A program made the position numbers and the translations under genes. A DNA stretch of 64,000 nt, taken from contig JAQMWT010000642.1 in assembly GCA_029834535.1 (NCBI GenBank), positions 35,834 through 99,833 on the forward strand, given 5' to 3'. The first letter of the stretch is position 1; every line of letters starts with the position of its first letter. The DNA comes from Chrysophaeum taylorii. Its lineage: Eukaryota; Sar; Pelagophyceae; Pelagomonadales; Pelagomonadaceae. The notes beneath the pieces were generated by a model that saw only the letters and a list, made by a program, of their open reading frames with translations, did no database searches and was not told where the DNA came from. Positions 1-10,253 of this stretch are shown piece after piece.

Positions 1-2120
1 GAGCCGCCGTCGGCGCGTCAGATTCAGTGGGAACCGACGTCGGAAGCACCGACGGCGCCGGTGTCGGAGTCTCGCTCTCAGCGGGAACCATCGTCGGCAT
101 CGCTGTTGGCGACAATGTAGATGACCACGACGGCCCGGAAGATGGGGACGAACTAGGTGACAGTGTTGGCGACCACGACGGCTTGGAAGATGGGGACGAC
201 GTAGGTGACAACGTTGGTGACCCCGATGGCTTGGAAGATGGGGACGAGCTGGGTGACGATGTTGGCAACCCCGACGGCTCGGAAGATGGGTATGAGGTAG
301 GTGTCAGTGTAGGCGACCATGATGGCCCGGAAGATGGGGGCGACGTAGGTGACAGCGTTGGCGACCCCGATGGCTTGGAAGATGGGGACGAGCTGGGTGA
401 CGATGATGGCAACCCCGACGGCCCGGAAGATGGGTATGAGGTAGGTGTCAGTGTAGGCGACCATGATGGCCCGGAAGATGGGGATGAGCTGGGTGACGGT
501 GTTGGTGACCCCGATGGCTTGGAAGATGGGGACGAGCTGGGTGACGATGCTGGCAACCCCGACGGCTCGGAAGATGGGTATGAGGTAGGTGTCAGTGTAG
601 GCGACCATGATGGCCCGGAAGATGGGGACGACGTAGGTGACAGCGTTGGCGACCCCGATGGCTTGGAAGATGGGGACGAGCTGGGTGACGATGATGGCAA
701 CCCCGACGGCCCGGAAGATGGGTATGAGGTAGGTGTCAGTGTAGGCGACCATGATGGCCCGGAAGATGGGGATGAGCTGGGTGACGGTGTTGGTGACCCC
801 GATGGCTTTGAAGATGGGTATGAGGTAGGTGTTAGTGTAGGCGACCATGATGGCCCGGAAGATGGGGACGAGGTAGGTGTCAGTGTAGGCGACCATGATG
901 GCCCGGAAGATGGGGGCGAGCTGGGTGACGATGTTGGCAACCCCGACGGCCCGGAAGATGGGGACGAGGTAGGTATCAGTGTAGGCGACCATGATGGCCC
1001 GGAAGATGGGGACAAGCTGGGTGACGATGTTGGTGACCCCGATGGCTTTGAAGATGGGTATGAGGTAGGTGTCAGTGTAGGCGACCATGATGGCCCGGAA
1101 GATGGGTATGAGGTAGGTGTCAGTGTAGGCGACCATGATGGCCCGGAAGATGGGGACGAGCTGGGTGACGACGTTGGCAACCCCGACGGCTCGGAAGATG
1201 GGTATGAGGTAGGTGTCAGTGTAGGCAACCCCGATGGCTTAGAAGATGGGGACGAGGTAGGTGACAACGTTGGCAATCCCGATGGCTTGGAAGATGGGGA
1301 CGAGCTGGGTGACGATGTTGGCGACCCCGACGGCCCGAAAGATGGGGACGAGGTAGGTGACAATGTTGGTGACCCCGATGGCCCTGAAGATGGGGACGAG
1401 ATGGGTGAAGGTGTTGGCAACGCCGACGGCACGGAAGATGGGGACGAGCTAGGTGGCAGTGTAGGCGACCACGATGGCGCGGAAGATGGGGACGAGGTAG
1501 GTGACAGTGTAGGCGACCACGATGGCGCGGAAGATGGGGACGAGGTAGGTGACAGTGTAGGCGACCACGATGGCCCTGAAGATGGGGACGAGGTAGGTGA
1601 CAACGTTGGCAATCCCGATGGCTTGGAAGATGGGGACGAGCTGGGTGACGATGTTGGCAACTCCGACGGCTCGGAAGATGGGGACAAGCTAGGTGACGAT
1701 GTTGGCGACCACGACGGCCCGGAAGATGGTGACGAGCTGGGTGACGATGTTGGCGACCCCGACGGCCCGGAAGATGGTGACGAGCTGGGTGACGGTGTTG
1801 GCGACGACGACGGTCCGGAAGTTGGTGACGAGCTGGGTGACGGTGTTGGCGGCGACGACGGCCCGGAAGATGGGGACGAGCTGGGTGACGATGTTGGCAA
1901 CTCCGACGGCTCTGAAGATGGGGACGAGCTGGGTGACGATGTTGGCAACCCCGACGGCCCGGAAGATGGGGACGAGCTGGGTGACGGTGTTGGCGACCAC
2001 GACGGCCCGGAAGATGGGGACGAGCTTGGCGACGATGTTGGCGACCCCGACGGCTCGGAAGACGGGACAAAGGTTGGCAGCTCAGTGGGTTCGACAGTGG
2101 GCACGGAGGTTGGATCCAAC
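1..2120 (-). repeat. 48-bp coding minisatellite
   Basis: A tandem array with a 48-bp period, partly ordered into higher-order blocks of two or three units, encodes the Pro/Ser tail of the FG-GAP protein. Because the period is a multiple of three and the units lack in-frame stops, long open frames also appear on the plus strand and in other minus frames. Confidence 0.9.
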
Positions 2121-3442
2121 GTTGGTATAGGCGAGGTTGTGGGTAGAGGTGTTGGGCTCCCAACGCAATCGTTTTCCAAATAGACGATGCCAAAACCCCA
2201 AGACGAATACAGTATATCGAGGTCGGCGTCGGAGTCCATGTCAACGAGTTTGATCTGCGTGCTGTTGGCAAAATGAAGGCCATCAATCGAGCTGGGGATG
2301 TCGGTCTCGGCCCAGGTCGTACCATCGCCGTTGCTGTTCATGAAGAGGCGAATCTGCGTCTCGCAAAGCGAGCCGCAGGAAACGATATCGACAGCGCCGT
2401 CGAGGTCGACGTCGCCAGCGTCGACGTATTCAAGAGGCGAGGCCATGTCACCGCTAAAAACTACTGTGCCTTTGTCAGTAGTATCACTGACATCCCCGTC
2501 GGTGATTTCGAGCGAAAACCATTCGATCGTCGTTACGACGTCTTCATCACTTCCCAAGATACACCCGTGCAGCGCGGTCCTCGGGTCGCACGACCTTACG
2601 TTGATGACGTCGATATTGCTGTCGCCGTCAATATCCTCCGCCGTGCCTGTCTTGGACCACGATTTTCCTCTCAACTTGTTTTCTGGCGGATAGAAGCCCG
2701 CGAGCCGTATGCCGTTGTCCGTGGTGTTTTCGGTTTCGTAGAAGTACATCGCCGATGTAGCCCTGGCCCGAAACCCCGCGAAATAGACCTCCTTGAACCC
2801 GTCGTTGTTGTAGTCTGCCGGGACGAGCTTGAAAATTGACGGATGAGAATCGCCCCGCCATGAGGTGTTAAACGTGAATTCGTCAATGGCTTCGAAGTTG
2901 AGACCACCAAGGCTGCGAAGCTCGCCCGCGCCGCCAATCCAAGAACCGAGGACATCCGTGTTCGAATCTCCGTCGATATCGTCGAAGCACACGCCGTAGC
3001 CGTGCTTGACGCCGTCGGATTCGTTTGCCATCACCAGTTCCGTAAACGACTCGCTCCCGTCATTCACGAGGAGGGCAATATGGTTTCGGTGCCCGAGAGT
3101 CATGTTGTCGCACGACACGCCCAAATCGATGTCCGAGTCGCCGTCAACGTCCCCGGCAACTACGTCGAACAGCCCCGCCTGGTCGTGGCTGATGATTCTT
3201 CCCGCTCCGAACACAGCCGCCCCAGCTTCCCCCACATTCGGGTACCAAGCGACGACACCATCGATGAACCCAGCCACGACGTCCATGTCCGTGTCCCCAT
3301 CAAGGTCGACCCCGAGTACGCTCGTCGCGTTGTTCATGCTCAGCTGAGTCTGATTGGTGAACCGGGGGTTGGCGCCATCAATGCACCCAGACGTGGCCAA
3401 GCCCACCGCGATGCTTCCGGCCCCCAACACCAGCCCCAGCAT
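1..3442 (-). CDS. FG-GAP/VCBS-repeat secreted protein with Pro/Ser/Thr-rich repeat tail (3' partial)
   Basis: Read on the minus strand from the ATG at 3442, this frame stays open to the window edge (over 1,140 codons), so the C-terminus is missing. It opens with a hydrophobic leader (MLGLVLGAGSIAVGLA). About 400 residues of FG-GAP/VCBS-like repeats follow, with Ca-binding-like motifs such as DLDGDTDMDVVAG, DVDGDSDIDLG, DIDGDSNTDVLGS and DMDSDADLDILYS. From about 2150 down to 1 it becomes a low-complexity tail of 16-residue units like SGPSWSPTPSPSSSPS and PTLTPTSYPSS. FG-GAP domains with Pro/Thr/Ser stalks are common in secreted or cell-surface stramenopile proteins. Likely extracellular, binding or structural; the ligand is unknown. 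The tail is open on the opposite strand too (27-2183), but that acidic Gly/Asp frame has no domain and is judged a shadow. Confidence 0.85.
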   Translation of the reverse strand, partial: MLGLVLGAGSIAVGLATSGCIDGANPRFTNQTQLSMNNATSVLGVDLDGDTDMDVVAGFIDGVVAWYPNVGEAGAAVFGAGRIISHDQAGLFDVVAGDVDGDSDIDLGVSCDNMTLGHRNHIALLVNDGSESFTELVMANESDGVKHGYGVCFDDIDGDSNTDVLGSWIGGAGELRSLGGLNFEAIDEFTFNTSWRGDSHPSIFKLVPADYNNDGFKEVYFAGFRARATSAMYFYETENTTDNGIRLAGFYPPENKLRGKSWSKTGTAEDIDGDSNIDVINVRSCDPRTALHGCILGSDEDVVTTIEWFSLEITDGDVSDTTDKGTVVFSGDMASPLEYVDAGDVDLDGAVDIVSCGSLCETQIRLFMNSNGDGTTWAETDIPSSIDGLHFANSTQIKLVDMDSDADLDILYSSWGFGIVYLENDCVGSPTPLPTTSPIPTLDPTSVPTVEPTELPTFVPSSEPSGSPTSSPSSSPSSGPSWSPTPSPSSSPSSGPSGLPTSSPSSSPSSEPSELPTSSPSSSPSSGPSSPPTPSPSSSPTSGPSSSPTPSPSSSPSSGPSGSPTSSPSSSPSSGPSWSPTSSPSLSPSSEPSELPTSSPSSSPSSKPSGLPTLSPTSSPSSGPSWSPTLSPTSSPSSAPSWSPTLSPTSSPSSAPSWSPTLPPSSSPSSVPSALPTPSPISSPSSGPSGSPTLSPTSSPSFGPSGSPTSSPSSSPSSKPSGLPTLSPTSSPSSKPSGLPTLTPTSYPSSEPSGLPTSSPSSSPSSGPSWSPTLTPTSYPSSGPSWSPTLTPTSYPSSKPSGSPTSSPSLSPSSGPSWSPTLIPTSSPSSGPSGLPTSSPSSPPSSGPSWSPTLTPTSSPSSGPSWSPTLTPTSYPSSKPSGSPTPSPSSSPSSGPSWSPTLTPTSYPSSGPSGLPSSSPSSSPSSKPSGSPTLSPTSSPSSGPSWSPTLTPTSYPSSEPSGLPASSPSSSPSSKPSGSPTPSPSSSPSSGPSWSPTLTPTSYPSSGPSGLPSSSPSSSPSSKPSGSPTLSPTSPPSSGPSWSPTLTPTSYPSSEPSGLPTSSPSSSPSSKPSGSPTLSPTSSPSSKPSWSPTLSPSSSPSSGPSWSSTLSPTAMPTMVPAESETPTPAPSVLPTSVPTESDAPTAA

Positions 3443-3550
3443 TGCTCTGATCTCGTCGTTAGACCAACACGCGACCCTCAATGAATAGCCTCATATCCAT
3501 CCTCAATTTTTTTCCACTTGTGGTAATTCTCATCACCGTAGACCTTGTGG

Positions 3551-3848
3551 CTAACTAACTAACTAACTTCAGACCTGTCCCGAGCATGGGAGCCAGGCCG
3601 GACCGACAGGAGCCAGTCCGGAATCACGGGCCTGTAGACGAGGAGCGCCGAAAGGTTGGTCGGCGGAGAGTGACCATCAAGCTTGTCGCAATGCGACAAG
3701 GAGACCGCGATGTGACTGACAACCAACTAGCCGATAACCTTCCGTCTTCGCCCCCCGGCCATACCCCGTCCCACTGCGAACGTTCCGGCTGCCAACCGGC
3801 CCGCCCGGGAGGCGAATAGGTGCCAACCTACGCCGGGAGGGCTAAGTA
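3551..3848 (+). repeat. Dispersed repeat family A, copy 1
   Basis: Begins with CTAACTAACTAAC and then TTCAGACCTGTCCCGAGCA. The body is shared with copies 2 and 3: a block around CTTGTCGCAATGCGAC, then CCCCGTCCCACTGCGAACG, then GCCCGCCCGGGAGGCGAA, ending near CTACGCCGGGAGGGC. No coding potential. The family looks like a short non-autonomous mobile element; class unknown. Confidence 0.7.
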
Positions 3849-4202
3849 GCGAACTATAGGCCACCCCAGTGCTTGGGGCGTAGACCCACGCCGCAGCGCG
3901 CAGAATCAGAATCACAGCGCTTTTACACGGACGAGGGGCGTAGAAAGGAGAGTAAAGGAGAGTCGGGTGGAAGTTGACGCCTGTCGCCATGCGACGTCGA
4001 GACCGCGATTTGACGGACAACCAACTGGCCGTTTACTTTCCCTTCTGTCTCCCCCGGTTATCATAACCCCGTCCCACTGTGCGCGTTCCGGCTTCAAACG
4101 GCCCGTCCGCAACCCTCCGTCCGGAACCCGCGTCCGGGAGGCGAACCGGTGCAAACCTGTTCGCCGGGAGGACCGATGTCCTCGCAAGGCGCAGGTTTAG
4201 AG
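3849..4202 (+). repeat. Dispersed repeat family A, copy 2
   Basis: Starts near ACTATAGGCCACCCCAGTG, continues with ACACGGACGAGGGGCGTAG, then repeats the copy 1 body (TCGCCATGCGACGTCGAGAC, CCCGTCCCACTGTGCGCG) and ends at CTCGCAAGGCGCAGG. It lies head-to-tail with copy 1. This leader version is shared with the copies near 21.3 and 28.8 kb, so the family has at least two leader types. Confidence 0.7.
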
Positions 4203-4728
4203 GGCACCGTCCTCCATCACTACCATTCAGGACCTCGTGGTAAAAACCACTTCATCGATTGGATGACGCTCGCGCGTGTCAGCCTTTGCCACAAATACAA
4301 TTCGGGGGGTATCATTTATAACTCGCAAACAGCACTAACCACAACATTGGTGTCTCGCAGTCGCCAAACGCACTCCCTTACTTCCCCTCACGCGAAGCGC
4401 CTACACCAGACTGTTCGTTCCACTACGGACGTCTCAAACCAAATCCTGTCAACTGCCGCAGTCTACCAAGATCAGTCCCCACGACGACTTCTTTTTATGC
4501 CCTCGCGTCGACAATATTCGTGTTATACTTACACCACGCTTCAACCCCAACCCACGACACTTTGTATACCGTCGCCTTCGCGTTGCTATTTCGCGCCGTA
4601 GATCCAGCTCGATAGTCCCGACTCTCCTATCCCTACGCCAAGGCGCAGGAGGGCTCCACGCGCCTTCAAACCGCTCCGCCGAAGGGATCTTAGTCGCTTG
4701 AAGAATACAACGCAGGTAAACATCACCT
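4203..4728. other. Intergenic, no gene seen
   Basis: No frame here has a recognisable domain. It separates the family A repeats from the 3' end of the methyltransferase gene. Confidence 0.5.
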
Positions 4729-5472
4729 TTATTTCCTCGCGACGAAAAAGCAGCGAGTGAAGGGGAAGAAAGTGGCGCCGTCCGGCTCCTTGGGGTAGGC
4801 GAGGTCTAGGTCAGCCGCGTATCTGGCTTGGAATTCCGCATAGGCGGCTTCCCCAAGCGCTTCACGCAGGGGATTGAGGTACGAGCCTTTGACGAAGTCA
4901 AGGACCGGGCGGTCGCCGGTGAGGCGCTGGATGTAGGTGGTCTCCCACGCGTCGACGTCGGCTGGGGCCAAGATGCGGTGGTAATTATCTGGCGATTGCA
5001 CAGGATCGACAGGAAGGACACTCGCGTACGGGCCCGCCGCTTGACGCGCTAAGGCGTGCGAGGGTTTATCGAAGTTGCGTGGCATCTGCACGGCAAGCAC
5101 GCCGCCGGGTTTAACGGTGTCGAAGAGTCGAGACATGAGCACGTCGTGATCGGGGAGCCAATGAAGGCACGCGTTGGAAAAAACAACGTCGGCGGGCTCG
5201 TGCCACGTCGCCACGTCGGCCTCGAGCCACTCGATATCGGGATCGCAGGCCTTGGCGAGCATCGACGCTGACGAGTCGACACCGATGACGCGCGCAGCTG
5301 GCCATCTCCTGCGCAATGGCCGCGTGGACATCCCGCTCCCGCATCCCAGGTCGACGACAACTTCGGGCTTTACGTCGTCGGGGATCCGGTTCAGCAGGTC
5401 AAGCGCCGGCCTCAACCGAAGGTCACTATATGCCAAGTACGTCGACGGAAACCATGTCGACTTAGCCTTCAT
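4729..5472 (-). CDS. Trans-aconitate 2-methyltransferase-like SAM methyltransferase
   Basis: A 247-residue class I SAM-dependent methyltransferase. Motif I is VVDLGCGSGMSTRPL (about 39-53), the acidic end of strand 2 is VIGVDSSASML, and motif IV is VVFSNACLHWLPDH, the form typical of the Tam family. The C-terminal part (YASVLPVDPVQSPDNYHRIL and the final FTRCFFVARK) also fits Tam, and the length is close to bacterial enzymes of about 250 residues. The family methylates trans-aconitate, an inhibitor of the TCA cycle, to its monomethyl ester. Single exon; no targeting leader is obvious (MKAKSTWFPSTYLAY starts straight into the fold), suggesting a cytosolic protein. Bacterial-type families like this are often acquired by transfer in algae, but this was not tested. 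Confidence 0.85.
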   Translation of the reverse strand: MKAKSTWFPSTYLAYSDLRLRPALDLLNRIPDDVKPEVVVDLGCGSGMSTRPLRRRWPAARVIGVDSSASMLAKACDPDIEWLEADVATWHEPADVVFSNACLHWLPDHDVLMSRLFDTVKPGGVLAVQMPRNFDKPSHALARQAAGPYASVLPVDPVQSPDNYHRILAPADVDAWETTYIQRLTGDRPVLDFVKGSYLNPLREALGEAAYAEFQARYAADLDLAYPKEPDGATFFPFTRCFFVARK

Positions 5473-5599
5473 CGCACACTCATCATCGTTAGTGGGGTGC
5501 TACGGGGTGCTACAACGACAACGGCTGCGTCAACGGCACTGAGGTCCGAGCATCTACCGTGGGGTCTCGCAGCTGCCTTGGGCCGGGCTCGCTGCGCCT

Positions 5600-5740
5600 T
5601 CGCCGTCCTCGGCCGCGTCGCCGCCCAGCAGGATGTCACACTCCGTTGCACGTATGTCCGGCTGCCGGACGCGCAACCCCCGCGTGTTGGCCCTCTCCTC
5701 TTTTCACCAGCCCCCAGACTCGGCGGCGACTCCTTCTTAT
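5600..5740 (+). repeat. Dispersed repeat family B, copy 1
   Basis: Contains CCCAGCAGGATGTCACACTC and, about 60 bp later, ACCAGCCCCCAGACTCGGCG followed by GCGACTCC. Both blocks recur in the same order on the opposite strand at 48330-48480. Non-coding; element class unknown. Confidence 0.6.
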
Positions 5741-8077
5741 GCCCTCTCCGCGTGCCGGCCTCTGATGCCCTCCGGGTGCCGCCCACTGATGCCCTCCAGA
5801 TGATGTTTTTTCCGACTGCTACCCCGCGAAGTGTGGCGTTGGTGCTTCCAGCAGCATCCACGAATCTTTTTTGACGCACTCTCTCGCCAAGTCAAGCTCC
5901 ACGAGTCGAACGCGTTCAAAGGGCTCGGTATTCGCTGAACACCAGTGTTTGCACGAGGGTGCGTGTTGTCTGTGTGTGTATAAACGCTGAGCCTCACTTG
6001 CCTCGCGCATCTTCGCTAGGTGAGATGCTGCTGACTTCAGTCAAAGGATACCCGATGCCGTGCGATGTCGAGATTCCCCACAGTGGTGCCAAGGTGACGC
6101 TTCCGAAGGGCATTGCAAGGATTTTCGATGGCAAACCTGCTGTCGCAAAACGCTCACTTTTTGACGACGGCTACCTTGTGGCTTCGTTCCGTACGGGAGG
6201 CCGCTTAAGCGTATGTATGGCATGGCGAAATGAATTAATCGCGCGGGCAAAGCTGAATCTTGGGAAATCTCAGGCCTACTGCCCAACCAGATATGTGTGG
6301 GGACTTCCTCGATCATCCAGATATGCAAGATGTGCTTGAGTTCCGTGAAGTGAACGCCCAGTGGATCCGCACTGCCAGGAGCATCCCGGTGGTCGTGGAC
6401 GTCGAGCATATCTAGAGGCTCCTGTTCGCAAGCCAGTGCGAACGTGCGGAGGATGTGGGCACGATGTGCGCCACAAGCTAATCGGTCTAAAACGCACTTG
6501 CTTCCATGAATCTCCACGCTCGCCATACTTTGGACACCTCATTGCCTTCAACAGACAAATACACGTTCAACATCTACCTTCACGATTCCACCTTAGCCCT
6601 GACCCAGTTCGATGCAGCCACGGCGGTTCGGCAGGAGCTCTCATCGCTGACTGCCCTTGGGCGCTTCGGCGCCCGTCACTTCCTCTCGTCCCGATAGTTT
6701 CGTTATCCGCTCGCTCATTTACGTCAACGAGGTTGCTGTGATGGACACTACGCGCAAGGCTCTGCCATTTGTGCTCTTTCGGAAACCTTACTCGGGGATC
6801 CATTTTCGGCTCCTGCGATGCGCTGGGGCCCGCATTGGGTGCCGGGTCATTCGATTAATCCGTGTCACGGAGCGTTTCACTACCAAGTCAAGCTTAACCG
6901 GATTCTCATTTTAAGGTGCCAACGCCACTTACCGTTTCCATCAGCTTTTCTTGGATCACCCTGCGCGGTGCAGATGCCTTGGTTGCCAGACCTTACATCA
7001 GTCCGCTCGTGACACCACTCGAGGTCGCTGGTGTCGGATACCTTGCGCCATGGTCCGGCATGCGGTCATAGAGAGCTCCCCAGCACCTTGCGAAACCGAT
7101 GAAGCTTGCCGGTGTTCAACATTGTGCCATCAATGATATGTCGACAGCATGGGTTGGGTACGGCCTACGCAGGACTGGCTTTTTGCGAACTCGGATCTCC
7201 CCGAGGCGTTTCAAACTACATCGAGCTCCGTTCTCTGGGTGCTTGCCGCAAGTTGCCCTTCTGGCCCCAAGTGCTCAAATATTCAAAACCATCCGATCAA
7301 TCGCGATGGCGCGCGAAAGAATAGCCAAATATTTTGTTTTGCCTCGTCGGCGGAGTACTCCAAAAGGCCGAGCTCAACTGAAGCGAGCTGGAAGTCTGCA
7401 AAATACACCGGCGACAGATTTGGTTTTGCTCCACCCGCATCCACGTGTCGAGTTCCGAGTTTGGCGAGGTGTGTGGGAATGGGTCTCTACTGCAACGACG
7501 GCAACCCGAGTACGCGAGGTCATGAGTACAGCATGATCCGCCGATCGCATCGTCAATGACACTGGGCTTGCAGAGGCGCGAAGGAGGCGAAGGCGGCGCA
7601 GCCACGGCGCCTTTGCACCTCCTTCTCAGTTGACTTCCACCGCAGCCTTGTGCTACTTTGCCTGCAAGAAAGACGTTGTTGACAGATGCGGTCCTGCTTC
7701 TGTGCTGAAGGCGCAGAACGTCAGGTACCAGCACTTCCGCAAGCGGGAACGCGAGCGCACCAAGCAGCCGCCGGGCCCTTGTGATGTTCACGAAGCCTAG
7801 GGCATGCGTCTGATGAAGCCCCTTGTTAGAGGTAGCCACGGACGCGGACTCTATTCTAGTGCGACCTGGCGCTCCTACATCTCGCACCCGTCCGAAACAT
7901 CCCTCATAGACCCATCTTATCCGGCTGCTCAGGCTACCTTTGATTCTAAATTAAGTCGCACCGGTGCCGGTGATACTGTGGTCCTAAACGTCCTCCTTTT
8001 ACATTGAGCGTTGGTGTTGCTTGCTCAACCCGAAGACCACGTCGGTGGGGGCCTGTTTCTGGTCGAGGCGTTTGGAG
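5741..8077. other. 2.3 kb without a confident gene
   Basis: Several short frames exist on both strands but none carries a domain I can name. A plus-strand stretch at 6030-6230 (VTLPKGIARIF, then SLFDDGYLVASF) faintly resembles the protease to pre-integrase region of copia polyproteins, with frames broken by stops, so a very old retroelement remnant is possible. The remainder is unassigned. Confidence 0.35.
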
Positions 8078-8102
8078 CTAGTCGTCATCGCCGCCGCCGT
8101 TC

Positions 8103-8137
<35 letters not shown>

Positions 8138-8636
8138 TTCTTCTTCTTCTTCTTCTTCGTCTTCCTCTTCGAGGATATGAAAGGCTGTATTCGCTTGAGC
8201 AGCATCGTCAAATGCCACCGGTGGCGGCTCGGGCCGGCGGGGACGGTCTTCCTCTTGAGGTTGTTCGTCCTCCTCCTCCTCCTCCTCATCATCATCATCA
8301 TCATCCTCCTCCTCCTCGTCTTCTTCCTCGTCCTCTTGCCGCGGGACTCGGGGCCGCTTGCGCGAGGCCTTGTCCGGCTTGTCGGGCAATAGCGTGGTCT
8401 GGAGGTCGGCGACGGCGGCGACGTCGAGGAACTCGCGCCAGGCGAGCGGGTCTTGGTCGACGCTGTTGTCGTCGCGCGCCCGTTTGAGCGTGTCGTCGAA
8501 GAAAGCACGCGAGAACCAGCCCGTGTGCGCGTCGCAGGTCCGGAGACGCGGAGCGTTGAGGACGGCGTCCTGCGCGGCGCGCGACTCCAAGTCGCAGAGC
8601 TGCATGGTCGCCGATGGCCGCGCCTTTTTCTTGGGC

Positions 8637-8667
<31 letters not shown>

Positions 8668-9591
8668 TGATGGCCTTGTGGACGTCGACGACCTGGAGAA
8701 AGCGCGAGCGCGGATCGGCTTTGAGGTCGTGGCCAAAGCGGACCCAGGTGCGGCGCCACGGACCCGTGACGACCTCGAAGGCGACCATCGGCAGCACCGC
8801 CGAGAGCTCGACCGCGCTGAGACCGCCGTCGGGGTCGTCGTGGCGCGCGTCGAGGACCTCGGCCAGCTTCTTACGCCGCCACGCGGGCCGGCGCGAAAAG
8901 AGATCGCGTATCGCGTCCAGCTCCTTCTTGACGCGGTCGTCGTCGAGGGCGCTCTGCGCGAGGCGCGCCGTCGGCGTCGGCTCGCGTGGCACGGGCTCGC
9001 CGTGGCGCACGCGGAGCGCGGCGCCCGTGCTCGCGCGGCCTCGGCTGTCGATCCACTCGGCATACTTGTACGCGCCGGCGTCGACGTCGCTCGCGCGGTC
9101 GATTCTAGAGTAGCGCGGCATCGACGCGCTTCCGCGGAAGTCGGCGATCGAGTTCCAGAAGTGACATCGCGACCGCACGCGCCCGAGCACCTCGCCGTCC
9201 ACGACGCGTCGCCGCCGCCGCGAGACGCGCAACCTGAGGCGGGAGAAGAAAAATTTCTTACCACGAGTCGAGCTTTCCTACTCACGCGACGACGTAGCGC
9301 GGTTGCCTGCGTTAGAGTTGACGTCGCTGGGGGGTGACCTACCCGCCAGTCGACACCTCGCCCGCGATCGGGGGGCTCTGCGCGTCGTCGGGGCATAGCG
9401 AAAGCTTCAGCTCCGGTGCCTTGGTATCCCCCGTCGCCTGCGTCATCAAAGAGGTCGGCCCGAAGACTCCACACAAGCCCCACAGCGCGGTCGACGGCCT
9501 CGATACCGCCAACCATCGACAGCGCCTCCTCGCGTGCTTCCTCCGTCTCGGCTACCGCGAGCGGCAGCTCCAGCAGCAAGAAGTCACCCAT
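8078..9591 (-). CDS. TFIIIC subunit 5 (tau95/Tfc1/GTF3C5-like)
   Basis: Subunit of the RNA polymerase III factor TFIIIC, which binds tRNA and 5S promoters in the nucleus. The core motif GPWRRTWVRFGHDLKADPR followed by FLQVVDVHK matches the signature 'GPWR..WV+FGYDPR.DP..R.YQV+D'. The N-terminus (LLELPLAVAETEEA, SMVGGIEAVDRA) matches the family start. Four exons restore the frame: 9591-9484, 9419-9343, 9306-9286 and 9233-8078, separated by introns of 64, 36 and 52 nt. The joins give APELKLSLCPDDAQSPPI and then YVVALRVSRRRRR, as expected for the family. The first donor could lie 9 nt further in. The product is about 453 residues with a long Asp/Glu tail encoded by (ATC)n and (TTC)n tracts and a poly-Gly run. 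Confidence 0.82.
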
Positions 9592-10253
9592 CTGGGTCGG
9601 ACTCGAGTGAAAATGGGTGGGGGAGGTGTAAGGGAAGGGCCAGCAGTAGTAGCCTGCGCACCCTTTTTCGAATAAAGATGCTTTTCAGTGGGTGCCTCGG
9701 TAGCCGAGCGAGCCAGCCCTCCGCACTTGGAGTACATCCGCGCTCCATGGCGGACGGACGGGAGGGACCACGTAATTTGTGAGGTATGTGCGTGGCAGTC
9801 GTTCGTTAACTCGGAAGAACAACCACACACTTCTTCTATAGCACAAGGCCGGCGCGAGGAACCCCCACCGCCGACGGGGAGTGAGTGAGTGCAAATCCCG
9901 TTAGAAAGACAGACACTTCTCGAGCGAGCGCGGCTCCAAGGGTAGGCGGAGATGCAATTTTAGGCACGGCATTTATATGGATTTGTGGCAAGAAGCAATA
10001 ACGCGAGGCAGCCGCAGCGAAGTGCCACCAATTACACGCCTGGCCGACCTCGTGGGAAGCCCACCCACCATGCCGATCAGAAGAGGCCGACGACCAAGCC
10101 AAGAAGCCTCCAACCCAGATGGTGTCGGTGGACACCAAGCCGAGGCAACCGTTTAATTAATTAAACCAGTCGGCAGGTCCGTCGTCCGACTCGTGTATGT
10201 ATGCGCGTAACCGGTCGAGCAGGTAGATCGAGAAAAAGAGGGAAGATAGTAAA
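9592..10253. other. Intergenic, no gene seen
   Basis: Lies between the start of the TFIIIC subunit gene and the stop of the DHHC gene, both on the minus strand. It should hold the promoter of the former and the 3' end of the latter. Short frames here have no recognisable domain. Confidence 0.5.

Noticed and set aside
27-2183. 718-codon plus-strand acidic repeat protein
   Set aside because: It has no domain and is fully antisense to a minus-strand gene with signal peptide, FG-GAP repeats and a typical Pro/Ser tail; the 48-bp repeat keeps both strands open.
7999-9591. Single 530-residue minus-strand protein
   Set aside because: Only the first part is real; beyond residue 36 it reads introns and the wrong frame. 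Splicing into the 8078-9233 frame restores TFIIIC subunit 5.
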